Made by a program: the position numbers and the translations under genes. This document shows, piece by piece, positions 34,375-42,039 of a stretch of DNA of 64,000 nt; within the stretch, counting starts at the first letter, position 1, and each line of letters begins with the position of its first letter. The notes under the pieces are model-generated. The model worked only from the letters and a program-made list of their open reading frames with translations. It did not search any database and was not told the DNA's origin. This stretch comes from Paenibacillus lupini (GTDB lineage Bacteria > Bacillota > Bacilli > Paenibacillales > Paenibacillaceae). The stretch spans positions 558,001 through 622,000 of the forward strand of contig NZ_JAASRW010000002.1 in the NCBI RefSeq assembly GCF_011761355.1, given 5' to 3'.

Positions 34375-34403
34375 AAGATACCATATTACAGGATAATCAA
34401 CAA
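34375..34403 (-). promoter_or_regulatory. Candidate promoter of the nuclease gene
   Basis: On the minus strand: TTGTTG (34403-34398), 17 bases, TATCTT (34380-34375). Confidence 0.4.
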
Positions 34404-34467
34404 CCCATCAGCCCTATAAACTCCCATTTTACCCTCGACAAAAAAAGCTATGTCATGCCGTCATGTT

Positions 34468-34500
34468 TAGACAGACTTTGAAATAGGATTTTTATATACT
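34468..34500 (+). promoter_or_regulatory. Candidate spoIIG promoter with long spacer
   Basis: TAGACA (34468-34473), a 21-base spacer and TATACT (34495-34500). The B. subtilis spoIIG promoter is known for an unusually long spacer of about 22 bases and activation by Spo0A~P. Spo0A-box-like sequences (TCGACA near 34436, TGTCATG near 34451) lie just upstream. A CTCTCC/GGAGAG hairpin (34514-34529) lies in the leader. Confidence 0.55.
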
Positions 34501-34568
34501 AGGTTCAATCGTTCTCTCCGGAGGGAGAGTAAACGATCTGTCGTTCGAACCCGCTGGAAGGTGAAGCT

Positions 34569-35492
34569 GTGGCTGTTTATGTCGATGTCATGTTTGTGCG
34601 GGAAATGCTTGTTGACGGCAGTATATTGCTCACGACTGCTTGGGTCCGCCATATCCGTGCACGTCCTTGGCGGGTGCTGACTGCAGCGAGCATTGGCGCT
34701 GGTTATGTCATTCTTATGCTTTTTCCACCACTATCAATTTTATTTACATTAGCCGTCAAAATACCGATTTCTCTCCTGATGCTATGGGTTGCGTTTGGAT
34801 TTTCTTCCATACAAAACTTTTTCCGAAACATCGCCGCCTTTTACACGGTTAACTTTGTTGCCGCCGGAGCGATCATCGGGATTCATTACTTGCTTATGCA
34901 GGGCTCAGGCGAAGTATGGCGTACGATCACCTTTATAAATGGCGGTATGCAGGTTGAGCTGAAGATGGGATTTATTTATGTGCTCGCTGCATTTAGTATC
35001 GGCATTTACATATACCGCTCTGTTTATGTTCAGCGGCGCGAGAGGGAGCTGGTGAGAACACATTTGGCCGAGGTGAAAATTCAAATCGGCGACCGGCAGC
35101 ATACCTGCACCGGACTGATCGACACAGGCAACCAACTGTATGATCCGTTAACCCGGACACCAGTTATGGTTGTGGAAGCGAACATATGGCAAGACGACTT
35201 ACCAGAGTCATGGTTAAAGAGCATACGCGATTCGCAGGTAGATAGACTGGTTGCAGGACTTGGCGAAGAAAATTTCGTCTGGCAGGATCGGCTGCGACTT
35301 GTACCCTACAGAGGGATCAATCGTGGTTCACAGTTTATGTTGGCACTCAAGCCGGATTTTGTTCAGATTGAGCGGGAAGGGCAAGTGTACGTTTCACGGA
35401 AGGTGCTGGTCGGCATCGACGGCGGTAAACTTTCGTCAGACAGCGCTTACCAAGCGATAATCCATCCGTCACTCGTTCAGAACAGCCAATGA
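34569..35492 (+). CDS. spoIIGA: Sporulation sigma-E factor processing peptidase SpoIIGA
   Basis: 307 residues. Five membrane helices occupy about residues 1-150; a cytoplasmic aspartic-protease domain follows. The catalytic motif is LIDTGNQLYDPLT with Asp at about residue 185. SpoIIGA sits in the septal membrane and removes the pro-sequence of sigma-E when signalled by SpoIIR from the forespore. GTG 34569 follows GGAAGGTG. It is followed 50 bases later by sigE, as in all Bacillales. Confidence 0.95.
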   Translation: MAVYVDVMFVREMLVDGSILLTTAWVRHIRARPWRVLTAASIGAGYVILMLFPPLSILFTLAVKIPISLLMLWVAFGFSSIQNFFRNIAAFYTVNFVAAGAIIGIHYLLMQGSGEVWRTITFINGGMQVELKMGFIYVLAAFSIGIYIYRSVYVQRRERELVRTHLAEVKIQIGDRQHTCTGLIDTGNQLYDPLTRTPVMVVEANIWQDDLPESWLKSIRDSQVDRLVAGLGEENFVWQDRLRLVPYRGINRGSQFMLALKPDFVQIEREGQVYVSRKVLVGIDGGKLSSDSAYQAIIHPSLVQNSQ

Positions 35493-35542
35493 TTGGATAA
35501 AGAAGATGAACGGATACATCAATTTGGGGAGGGATGGGCCAG

Positions 35543-36265
35543 ATGCTCGTCAAGTGGAAATTAACCCTGCAGTTATATTATTATCGTGTTTTGTTTTTAT
35601 TCGGATTAAAAAGCGAAGAAATCTATTATATTGGCGGCAGCGAAGCACTTCCTCCGCCCTTGACCCGTGAAGAAGAGGAATATTTACTCGATAAGCTTCC
35701 ATCCGGCGATACGGCGATTCGTGCCATGCTGATCGAACGCAACCTGCGTCTGGTCGTTTACATTGCGCGAAAATTCGAGAATACAGGTATCCATATTGAA
35801 GATTTGGTATCCATCGGTGCAATTGGACTTATTAAAGCAGTTAACACCTTTGATCCGGAGAAAAAGATTAAGCTTGCGACGTATGCATCTCGTTGTATTG
35901 AGAATGAAATTCTTATGTATCTAAGGCGGAATAGCAAGACGCGGACGGAAGTATCCTTTGATGAACCACTCAACATTGATTGGGACGGTAATGAGCTGCT
36001 GTTGTCTGACGTGCTTGGTACAGAAAATGATACCATTTACAGGAATATTGAAGAGCAGGTAGACCGGAAGCTTCTCCATAAAGCACTCGATAAGCTGTCG
36101 GAGCGGGAGCGTATTATTATGGAACTGCGCTTTGGACTCGCCGATGGTGAAGAAAAAACACAGAAGGATGTTGCCGATCTTCTCGGCATTTCTCAATCTT
36201 ATATTTCACGTCTGGAAAAACGTATCATTAAGCGGCTGCGTAAGGAATTTAACAAAATGGTGTAA
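35543..36265 (+). CDS. sigE: RNA polymerase sigma-E factor precursor
   Basis: 240 residues. The N-terminal 25-30 residues form the hydrophobic pro-sequence ([14 protein letters not shown]) removed by SpoIIGA. Region 2 is conserved ([45 protein letters not shown]); region 4 contains the helix-turn-helix [20 protein letters not shown]. It is the first mother-cell sigma factor. ATG 35543 is used since the ATG at 35534 touches the Shine-Dalgarno GGGAGGG. Confidence 0.97.
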   Translation: MLVKWKLTLQLYYYRVLFLFGLKSEEIYYIGGSEALPPPLTREEEEYLLDKLPSGDTAIRAMLIERNLRLVVYIARKFENTGIHIEDLVSIGAIGLIKAVNTFDPEKKIKLATYASRCIENEILMYLRRNSKTRTEVSFDEPLNIDWDGNELLLSDVLGTENDTIYRNIEEQVDRKLLHKALDKLSERERIIMELRFGLADGEEKTQKDVADLLGISQSYISRLEKRIIKRLRKEFNKMV

Positions 36266-36293
36266 TGTTATACCCAATTATGGGGCAACAGAT

Positions 36294-36323
36294 ACCCCTG
36301 TTTTTGAAGAATAAAATAGGGGT
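36294..36323 (+). other. Hairpin between sigE and sigG
   Basis: ACCCCT (36294-36299) with TTTT pairs with AAAA and AGGGGT (36318-36323). No T-run follows, so it is a weak terminator at best. The candidate sigG promoter starts inside it. Confidence 0.5.
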
Positions 36324-36336
36324 CCAGGGAGATAAT
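36309..36336 (+). promoter_or_regulatory. Candidate forespore (SigF/SigG-type) promoter of sigG
   Basis: GAATA (36309-36313), a 14-base spacer and GGAGATAAT (36328-36336), similar to GHATR / GGHRARWT. The match is imperfect. Confidence 0.35.
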
Positions 36337-36370
36337 GTACATTAATGTTTCTCCTTGGGAGGTAATCACG

Positions 36371-37153
36371 TTGACCCGAAATAAAGTCGAGATCTGTGGA
36401 GTGGATACTTCGAAACTGCCTGTCCTTACAAACGCCGAGATGCGGGAGCTGTTCACCGCATTACAAACCAAGAGCGAATGGGCAGCCAGAGAGAAATTAG
36501 TTAACGGCAATTTAAGACTGGTTCTTAGTGTTATTCAGCGGTTTAATAACAGGGGAGAGTTTGTAGACGACTTATTCCAGGTCGGCTGCATTGGACTTAT
36601 GAAGGCGATCGATAATTTCGACCTTAGCCAGAACGTCAAATTTTCCACCTATGCCGTGCCGATGATTATCGGTGAAATTCGCCGTTACTTACGTGACAAT
36701 AATCCGATCCGTGTATCGCGGAGCTTAAGGGATATTGCCTACAAAGCGCTTCAGGTGCGTGACAGCCTGACGAATCAAAATTCGCGTGAACCAACGATTT
36801 TTGAAATTTCAGAAGCGCTGAATGTACCAAAGGAAGATGTTGTATTCGCGCTGGACGCGATTCAAGATCCGGTCTCCTTGTTCGAGCCGATCTATCATGA
36901 CGGCGGTGACCCGATTTATGTAATGGATCAAATAAGTGATGACAAGAACAAAGACGTATCCTGGATCGAAGAAATTGCACTTCGTGAAGCGATGCATAAA
37001 TTAAACGATCGTGAAAAAATGATCTTGTCGATGCGCTTCTTTGAAGGAAAGACGCAAATGGAAGTTGCTGACGAAATCGGCATTTCACAAGCACAGGTAT
37101 CCAGGCTGGAGAAATCAGCTATCCAACAAATGCAAAAACATGTTAAGACTTGA
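36371..37153 (+). CDS. sigG: RNA polymerase sigma-G factor
   Basis: 260 residues, the same length as B. subtilis SigG, starting with the diagnostic NKVEICGVDTSKLPVL. Region 2 is nearly invariant (LVNGNLRLVLSVIQRFNNRG, DDLFQVGCIGLMKAIDNFD), as is the following YAVPMIIGEIRRYLRDNNPI. Region 4 holds EVADEIGISQAQVSRLEKSA. It directs late forespore genes. TTG 36371 with GGGAGGTAA upstream fits the family start; an ATG at 36335 would add 12 unconserved residues. A terminator follows directly. Confidence 0.97.
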   Translation: MTRNKVEICGVDTSKLPVLTNAEMRELFTALQTKSEWAAREKLVNGNLRLVLSVIQRFNNRGEFVDDLFQVGCIGLMKAIDNFDLSQNVKFSTYAVPMIIGEIRRYLRDNNPIRVSRSLRDIAYKALQVRDSLTNQNSREPTIFEISEALNVPKEDVVFALDAIQDPVSLFEPIYHDGGDPIYVMDQISDDKNKDVSWIEEIALREAMHKLNDREKMILSMRFFEGKTQMEVADEIGISQAQVSRLEKSAIQQMQKHVKT

Positions 37154-37178
37154 ACGGTGCCACTTGGCACCGTTTTTT
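37153..37178 (+). terminator. Intrinsic terminator of sigG
   Basis: AACGGTGCC pairs with GGCACCGTT, followed by TTTTT. A second small ACAAG/CTTGT hairpin with seven T follows near 37205-37225. Confidence 0.87.
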
Positions 37179-37305
37179 CATGTTCCAGTGCTTGTTCAGG
37201 TGAACAAGCTAACTTGTTTTTTTGTCCGAACAGGACATTTTGGGCGTTTTGTACATATAGATAAGAGAGGATGTTCATCCCGTTCAAGTGAAAGGTGATG
37301 TGCAA

Positions 37306-37584
37306 ATGAAGATATCGGATTTTCAAACGAAGGATGTTATTAATATTGTGGACGGCAAAAAGCTAGGGCAAGTCAGCGATCTGGAACTTGACCTGCGTCA
37401 AGGTCGTATCGATGCGATCGTTATTCCCCAGTACACAAGATTTCTAGGTGTGTTCGGAAACGGCGGGACAGAGGTCGTTATCCCGTGGCGTAATATTGTT
37501 AAAATCGGGGCAGACGTCGTGCTTGTCCGAATGGATGAATCAAATAAGAAACTTGAGGACGAAGATTTGCACGCCCGCTCATAA
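37306..37584 (+). CDS. ylmC: YlmC/YmxH family PRC-barrel protein
   Basis: 92 residues with a PRC-barrel fold (MKISDFQTKDVINIVDGKKLGQVSDLELD is the typical opening, followed by GRIDAIVIP and EVVIPWRNIVKIGADVVLV). Family members are linked to sporulation in Bacillota, but the role is unknown. ATG 37306 follows AAAGGTGATG. It leads the conserved ylmC-ylmD-ylmE-sepF-ylmG-ylmH-divIVA run. Confidence 0.87.
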   Translation: MKISDFQTKDVINIVDGKKLGQVSDLELDLRQGRIDAIVIPQYTRFLGVFGNGGTEVVIPWRNIVKIGADVVLVRMDESNKKLEDEDLHARS

Positions 37585-37617
37585 CAGGGTAAACTGCTTA
37601 CAGAGGTGAGTGCCCGT

Positions 37618-38472
37618 ATGGAATCGTTTAAATCTATTCTTTCGGCGAAGGGACCTTCGCTTTTTTTATTGCCAACATGGATGGAGCAAAATGAATATTT
37701 GACTGCTGGTTTTACAAGCAGAAACGGCGGAGTAAGTGAAGAACCTTGGGCTTCTCTTAATGTAGGTCTGCATGTTGGTGATCAGGATGCAGACGTTGTA
37801 CGTAACCGTCAGCTAATTGCCGAAGCTATAGATTGGCCATTTGAGGCTTGGACGTGCGGGGAACAGGTGCATGGCAGTGATGTATTCGCCGTTACGGAAG
37901 TGGAGCGGGGGATGGGCCGGCTGTCACGAGCTTCAGCCATTGCAGATACGGACGCGCTTATTACGAACGTGCCAGGTGTGCTGCTTGCATCATTTTACGC
38001 GGACTGTGTTCCTTTGTATTTCTATGACCCGGAGCATCAAGCGGTTGCGCTTGCCCATGCAGGGTGGAAGGGCACGGTTCAGCAAATTGCGATACGGACA
38101 ATTGAAGCGATGGAGAAGCAATACGGGTCAAAGCCCGAACAGATTCGCTGTGCTATAGGTCCGTCGATTGATGACTGCTGTTATGAAGTCGACGGTTTTG
38201 TCATTGATAAGCTGCAGCCGCTCGTACAAGAACTCGCAAACTTAGTAAATTCTGTCCCTGAATCTATGCTTACATTGGTGGAAAACGGTAAAGCTATGGT
38301 AAACTTAAAACAAATTAACCGACATATTATGCTTAAAGCAGGAATTTTGCCGATTCATATCGAATTATCCGAGTGGTGCACAGGATGCAGCAGTGATCAG
38401 TTTTTCTCCCACCGGAAGGAAGGCGGCAAAACTGGCCGTATGGCCAGCTGGATCGGTATCCGGGAAAGGTGA
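37618..38472 (+). CDS. ylmD: YlmD/YfiH laccase-domain protein (purine nucleoside phosphorylase family)
   Basis: 284 residues. Members of this family (YfiH, LACC1) act on purine nucleosides and are often annotated as polyphenol oxidase. Metal-site motifs: GEQVHGSDV, FYADCVPLYFYDP (Cys and Asp) and HAGWKGTV (His), with a late SEWCTGCSSDQFFSHRK. ATG 37618 is favoured over GTG 37606 because GAGGTG overlaps the GTG. It ends four bases before ylmE. Confidence 0.92.
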   Translation: MESFKSILSAKGPSLFLLPTWMEQNEYLTAGFTSRNGGVSEEPWASLNVGLHVGDQDADVVRNRQLIAEAIDWPFEAWTCGEQVHGSDVFAVTEVERGMGRLSRASAIADTDALITNVPGVLLASFYADCVPLYFYDPEHQAVALAHAGWKGTVQQIAIRTIEAMEKQYGSKPEQIRCAIGPSIDDCCYEVDGFVIDKLQPLVQELANLVNSVPESMLTLVENGKAMVNLKQINRHIMLKAGILPIHIELSEWCTGCSSDQFFSHRKEGGKTGRMASWIGIRER

Positions 38473-38476
38473 TCGA

Positions 38477-39205
38477 ATGACGAATACGATTAAAACAGCA
38501 TTATCTGAAAGAATAGAAGAGGTGGAGCGTCGGATCGCAGCAGCTTGCGAGAGAAGCGGCCGCAGCCGTGAGGATGTAAACATTATTGCGGTAACAAAGT
38601 ATGTGTCGCTGGAAACAGCGGAGGCTGCCTATCAGTTAGGACTTCAGCATCTCGGCGAGAATCGTTGGCAGGACGCTAAGGACAAGTGGGAAGCCATTAG
38701 CGGCAAGGATTCAGGCAAAGGCAGTGGACAAGCCATATGGCATTTTATCGGGTCGCTGCAGACGAACAAAGTGAAGGACGTCATTGGGAAATTTACATAC
38801 ATACATTCGATCGATCGTTTGTCTTTGGCACAGGCGATTGATAAAAGGGCTTCCCAGCTAGGTATTACCGTTCCATGTTTCGTCCAGGTTAATGTGTCAG
38901 GTGAAGATTCCAAGCATGGTATTGAACCGGAGCAACTGCCGGTCCTTTTAACGGAGCTTAAGGAATTATCATCTCTGCGCATTATCGGACTTATGACGAT
39001 GGCTCCGTATGAGACGGAAGCGGAGGAGACAAGACCTGTATTTCGTGCTTTGCGAGAGCTTCGGGATGAGATGAACAAGCGTGAACTACTCTCTGAACCG
39101 ATGAAGGAATTGTCGATGGGGATGTCGGGAGATTTCGCGGTTGCGATAGAAGAAGGTGCAACCTGGATCCGTTTGGGAACGATATTAGTAGGAAAAGAGG
39201 GATAA
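38477..39205 (+). CDS. ylmE: YggS-family PLP homeostasis protein
   Basis: 242 residues. A PLP-binding single-domain TIM barrel without known catalytic activity; homologues maintain cellular PLP and amino-acid balance. The PLP lysine is K41 in IIAVTKYVS. Signature segments HLGENRWQDA, HFIGSLQTNKVK, and LSMGMSGDFAVAIEEGATWIRLGT are complete. ATG 38477 follows AAAGGTGAT; the longer frame from 38393 lies within ylmD. Confidence 0.94.
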   Translation: MTNTIKTALSERIEEVERRIAAACERSGRSREDVNIIAVTKYVSLETAEAAYQLGLQHLGENRWQDAKDKWEAISGKDSGKGSGQAIWHFIGSLQTNKVKDVIGKFTYIHSIDRLSLAQAIDKRASQLGITVPCFVQVNVSGEDSKHGIEPEQLPVLLTELKELSSLRIIGLMTMAPYETEAEETRPVFRALRELRDEMNKRELLSEPMKELSMGMSGDFAVAIEEGATWIRLGTILVGKEG

Positions 39206-39208
39206 TCG

Positions 39209-39670
39209 ATGAGTGTCATGAACCGGTTTATGAACTTTTTAGGCCTTCAAGAGGAAGAAGAAGTTGTAGAGCGTGAGAAGGTAACTCCACAATCAGAAGA
39301 ACAAGAGGTTGAAACTTCTCCTTTCGAATCACGTAGAAACACCAAAGGCGGTAATAACAACAATATTGTGAGTATTCATTCGCAAAAGAGTGTCCGAGTC
39401 GTATTAAGCGAGCCGCGCTCATACGATGAAGCACAGGATATTGCCGACCATTTGCGTTCTCGCCGGGCGGTTATTGTCAATCTGCAGCGTGTGCGTACAG
39501 ATTTGGCTGTGCGGATCGTTGATTTTTTAAGCGGTACCGTATATGCGCTTAACGGCCACATTTCGAAACTTGGGCCAAACATCTTCCTATGTACACCGGA
39601 TTCCGTGGAAATTCAAGGCGCCATTACAGAAATGCTGGCAGAGGATATTGATTACAATAAGATGAGGTGA
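39209..39670 (+). CDS. sepF: Cell division protein SepF
   Basis: 153 residues. The N-terminal [13 protein letters not shown] is the amphipathic membrane-binding helix, followed by an acidic linker. The C-terminal DUF552 domain (about 65-150) carries [20 protein letters not shown] and [12 protein letters not shown]. SepF rings bundle FtsZ and anchor it to the membrane by binding its C-terminal tail. It starts three bases after ylmE. Confidence 0.95.
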   Translation: MSVMNRFMNFLGLQEEEEVVEREKVTPQSEEQEVETSPFESRRNTKGGNNNNIVSIHSQKSVRVVLSEPRSYDEAQDIADHLRSRRAVIVNLQRVRTDLAVRIVDFLSGTVYALNGHISKLGPNIFLCTPDSVEIQGAITEMLAEDIDYNKMR

Positions 39671-39677
39671 CCTTGAT

Positions 39678-39950
39678 TTGGACGTCTATGGTTTGATAAT
39701 GAACATCCAGAATATTTACAGCTTTATGATTATTGGTTACGTATTGTTGTCCTGGCTGCCTAATGCTCGTGAGAGCTTTATTGGTGTATGGCTGGGCAAA
39801 CTGGTGGAGCCGTATCTTGGTATTTTCCGCAGATTTATTCCACCGATTGGCGGCATGCTTGATATTTCACCGATTATAGCAATCTTTGCTTTGCGCTTTA
39901 TTGCTTACGGTCTCTATGCTGTTGTCGATTTCATTCTGAACATGTTCTAA
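39678..39950 (+). CDS. ylmG: YggT-family membrane protein YlmG
   Basis: 90 residues with two membrane helices (about 10-27 and 65-88) flanking LVEPYLGIFRRFIPPIGG, the YGGT signature. Homologues influence division or nucleoid distribution. TTG 39678 follows GAGGTG. Confidence 0.9.
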   Translation: MDVYGLIMNIQNIYSFMIIGYVLLSWLPNARESFIGVWLGKLVEPYLGIFRRFIPPIGGMLDISPIIAIFALRFIAYGLYAVVDFILNMF

Positions 39951-39963
39951 GGAAGGGCATTCT

Positions 39964-40743
39964 ATGAAGCCAACATTATACGAGCATTTCCATCCGGATG
40001 AGAAACCTTTTGTAGACCGGGCCATGGAGTGGGTTGAACGGTCCGCGCAGCTTCATGAGCTGAAGCGGACCGATTTTTTAGATCCGAGACAAGCAGAGAT
40101 TGTGCAGATGCTTGCAAATCGGAATCCAGACGTACAGCTTCGCCTTGCAGGCGGTTATCCGGAGGCTGAGCGATGCAGAGCCATTATTGGACCAGAATAC
40201 CGTTATTTGGATGATGAGCCGATTGGTTTATCCGTCCTGGCCGTAGATGGCGGAGGTACTCATCTGGATCTTGATCACGGCGATTACCTGGGCGCATTGC
40301 TCGGTCTCGGCGTCAAACGTGATCGAATTGGAGATATTCATGTACATGAGGACTACTCACATATAATTGTTTTGGACGAAATTGCCGATTACTTAAATGT
40401 ACACTTAAGACAAGTGCATCGTGCGAGCGTACTTACGGAAATAATTCCCATCACTGAGCTTAAGCCCGTTGTACCTGCCCTTCAAGAAATGTCCTTCACA
40501 GTCGCTTCCATGCGGCTTGATGGAATCGCTAGCGACGTCTACCGTATCAGCCGGACTAAGATTGTGGATCCCATCCGTGCAGGCAGATGTAGAGTTAACT
40601 GGAAGACATCCGAGAATCCGTCAGAACAGCTCAAACTGGGAGATGTTGTTTCCTTTAAGGGGCTTGGAAGGTTTAAGGTGTTGGAAATTGATGGCATGAC
40701 GAAAAAGGGAAGAATTCGCGTCAAGGTTGGTAAATTTATTTGA
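39964..40743 (+). CDS. ylmH: S4-domain RNA-binding protein YlmH
   Basis: 259 residues. The C-terminal S4 domain (about 182-240) contains MRLDGIASDVYRISRTK and VNWKTSENPSEQLKLGD. YlmH binds 50S subunits with peptidyl-tRNA after subunit splitting and has been proposed to act in ribosome quality control. ATG 39964 follows AAGGAAGGG. It lies between ylmG and divIVA as usual. Confidence 0.93.
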   Translation: MKPTLYEHFHPDEKPFVDRAMEWVERSAQLHELKRTDFLDPRQAEIVQMLANRNPDVQLRLAGGYPEAERCRAIIGPEYRYLDDEPIGLSVLAVDGGGTHLDLDHGDYLGALLGLGVKRDRIGDIHVHEDYSHIIVLDEIADYLNVHLRQVHRASVLTEIIPITELKPVVPALQEMSFTVASMRLDGIASDVYRISRTKIVDPIRAGRCRVNWKTSENPSEQLKLGDVVSFKGLGRFKVLEIDGMTKKGRIRVKVGKFI

Positions 40744-40844
40744 TTCGTTGCAGGATTTTGGAAAGAACTGTCGAAATCCATTCCAACAACGAATAATTCC
40801 GAGTACATCCGCGAATGCGGCAAATACGTTGAGGAGGTGCGCCA

Positions 40845-41375
40845 ATGCCGTTGACGCCATTGGACATACATAACAAGGAATTTGGACGAAGATTACGCGG
40901 GTATGACGAGGATGAAGTGAATGAATTCCTCGATCAGGTGATCAAGGATTACGAATCGATTATTCGCGAGAACAAGGAACTGCAGAACCAGATTTTGGGT
41001 CTTCAGGAGAGATTGAATCACTTCTCGAATATCGAAGAAACGCTCAGTAAAACGATTATCGTCGCTCAAGAGGCTGCAGACGAAGTGCGTAGTAATGCTA
41101 AGAAAGAAGCGCAGCTTATTATAAAAGAGTCAGAGAAAAACGCAGATCGTATTATTAACGAGTCGCTTTCCAAATCACGCAAAGTATCGCTTGAGGTGGA
41201 AGAGCTCAAGAAGCAAGCCTCAATCTATCGTGCTCGTTTCCGTACGCTGGTAGAAGCTCAGCTTGAACTGCTTGGTCAAGAGGGCTGGGATTCGTTAAAT
41301 GCCGAGAGTCAGCAGATTTCTCACTCATCGTCTACGGTAACTCATCTGACGGCTGAACATTTACAGCGCGGATAG
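40845..41375 (+). CDS. divIVA: Septum-site / polar scaffold protein DivIVA
   Basis: 176 residues. The N-terminal membrane-binding domain ([32 protein letters not shown]) is highly conserved; a long tetramerising coiled coil covers about 30-150. DivIVA binds negatively curved membranes at septa and poles and positions division and sporulation factors. ATG 40845 follows GAGGAGG. The ileS promoter begins 12 bases past its stop. Confidence 0.96.
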   Translation: MPLTPLDIHNKEFGRRLRGYDEDEVNEFLDQVIKDYESIIRENKELQNQILGLQERLNHFSNIEETLSKTIIVAQEAADEVRSNAKKEAQLIIKESEKNADRIINESLSKSRKVSLEVEELKKQASIYRARFRTLVEAQLELLGQEGWDSLNAESQQISHSSSTVTHLTAEHLQRG

Positions 41376-41386
41376 GCATTTGACAT

Positions 41387-41415
41387 TTGACATCGCAGTG
41401 GCGATAAGCTATAAA
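41387..41415 (+). promoter_or_regulatory. SigA promoter of the ileS T-box transcript
   Basis: Perfect TTGACA (41387-41392), 17 bases, TATAAA (41410-41415). A second TTGACA lies at 41380-41385. Confidence 0.8.
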
Positions 41416-41423
41416 TAATAGTA

Positions 41424-41745
41424 ATTGCATGGTAGTTGATTCAAACTTCATTGACGAGAACGAGTACGATTCCAAGTTCGTCCACCAGAGAGCCGTTGAT
41501 TGCTGAGAAGCGGCGTTCGAACCGATTCGGAAAATCATCTCCGAGAAGCAGCGCTGAACATGTGACCCTTGGTGGTTGCATCATTAAGAGCTGACGGTTT
41601 GTCCCCCGTTACAGGGACCGCGAATTGTTCATTCGCGCCAAGGTGCCGCAGTCGGTTGATTCATTCAACGTGGACTACGGAACAAGGGTGGTAACGCGAG
41701 CTAAGCCTCGTCCCTTTTACAGGGACGGGGCTTTTTTGTTTTTTA
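41424..41745 (+). promoter_or_regulatory. T-box leader (tRNA-Ile sensing) of ileS
   Basis: The 3' half shows the T-box AACAAGGGTGGTAACGCG (41681-41698), one base off consensus. A terminator follows: CCTCGTCCC (41706-41714) pairs with GGGACGGGG (41722-41730) and runs into a T-run. The 5' half folds as stem I with an AGTA element (near 41462). ATC (Ile) codons at 41534 and 41537 lie in the segment where the specifier loop is expected; the exact specifier needs folding. Uncharged tRNA-Ile should favour the antiterminator. Confidence 0.88.
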
Positions 41746-41746
41746 A

Positions 41747-42024
41747 GCTAATGCTTACGAAGTAAGAATCATCACGAACAGCCTGAATTTGGCTGTTAAA
41801 GTTCTAATTCTTTTAAGCTAATGCTTACGAAGTAAGAATCATCACGAACAGCCTGAATTTGGCTGTTAAAGTTCTAATTCTTTCAGCTAATGCTTACGAA
41901 GTAAGAATCATCACGAACAGCCTGAATTTGGCTGTTAAAGTTCTAATTCTTTAAAGCTAATGCTTACGAAGTAAGAATCATCACGAACAGCCTGAATTTG
42001 GCTGTTAAAGTTCTAATTCTTTTT
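41747..42024 (+). repeat. Leader hairpin element, four tandem 69-70 bp copies, between the T-box and ileS
   Basis: Copies start at ATGCTTACGA at 41751, 41821, 41890 and 41960, and are almost identical. Each has a CTTAC/GTAAG mini-hairpin, then AAGAAT paired with ATTCTT around a perfect AACAGCC/GGCTGTT stem. The last copy ends TTCTTTTT directly before AGGAGG. It is the same family as the elements before panE and rocD, but with a different inner stem. Confidence 0.92.
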
Positions 42025-42039
42025 AGGAGGTCATGAATA

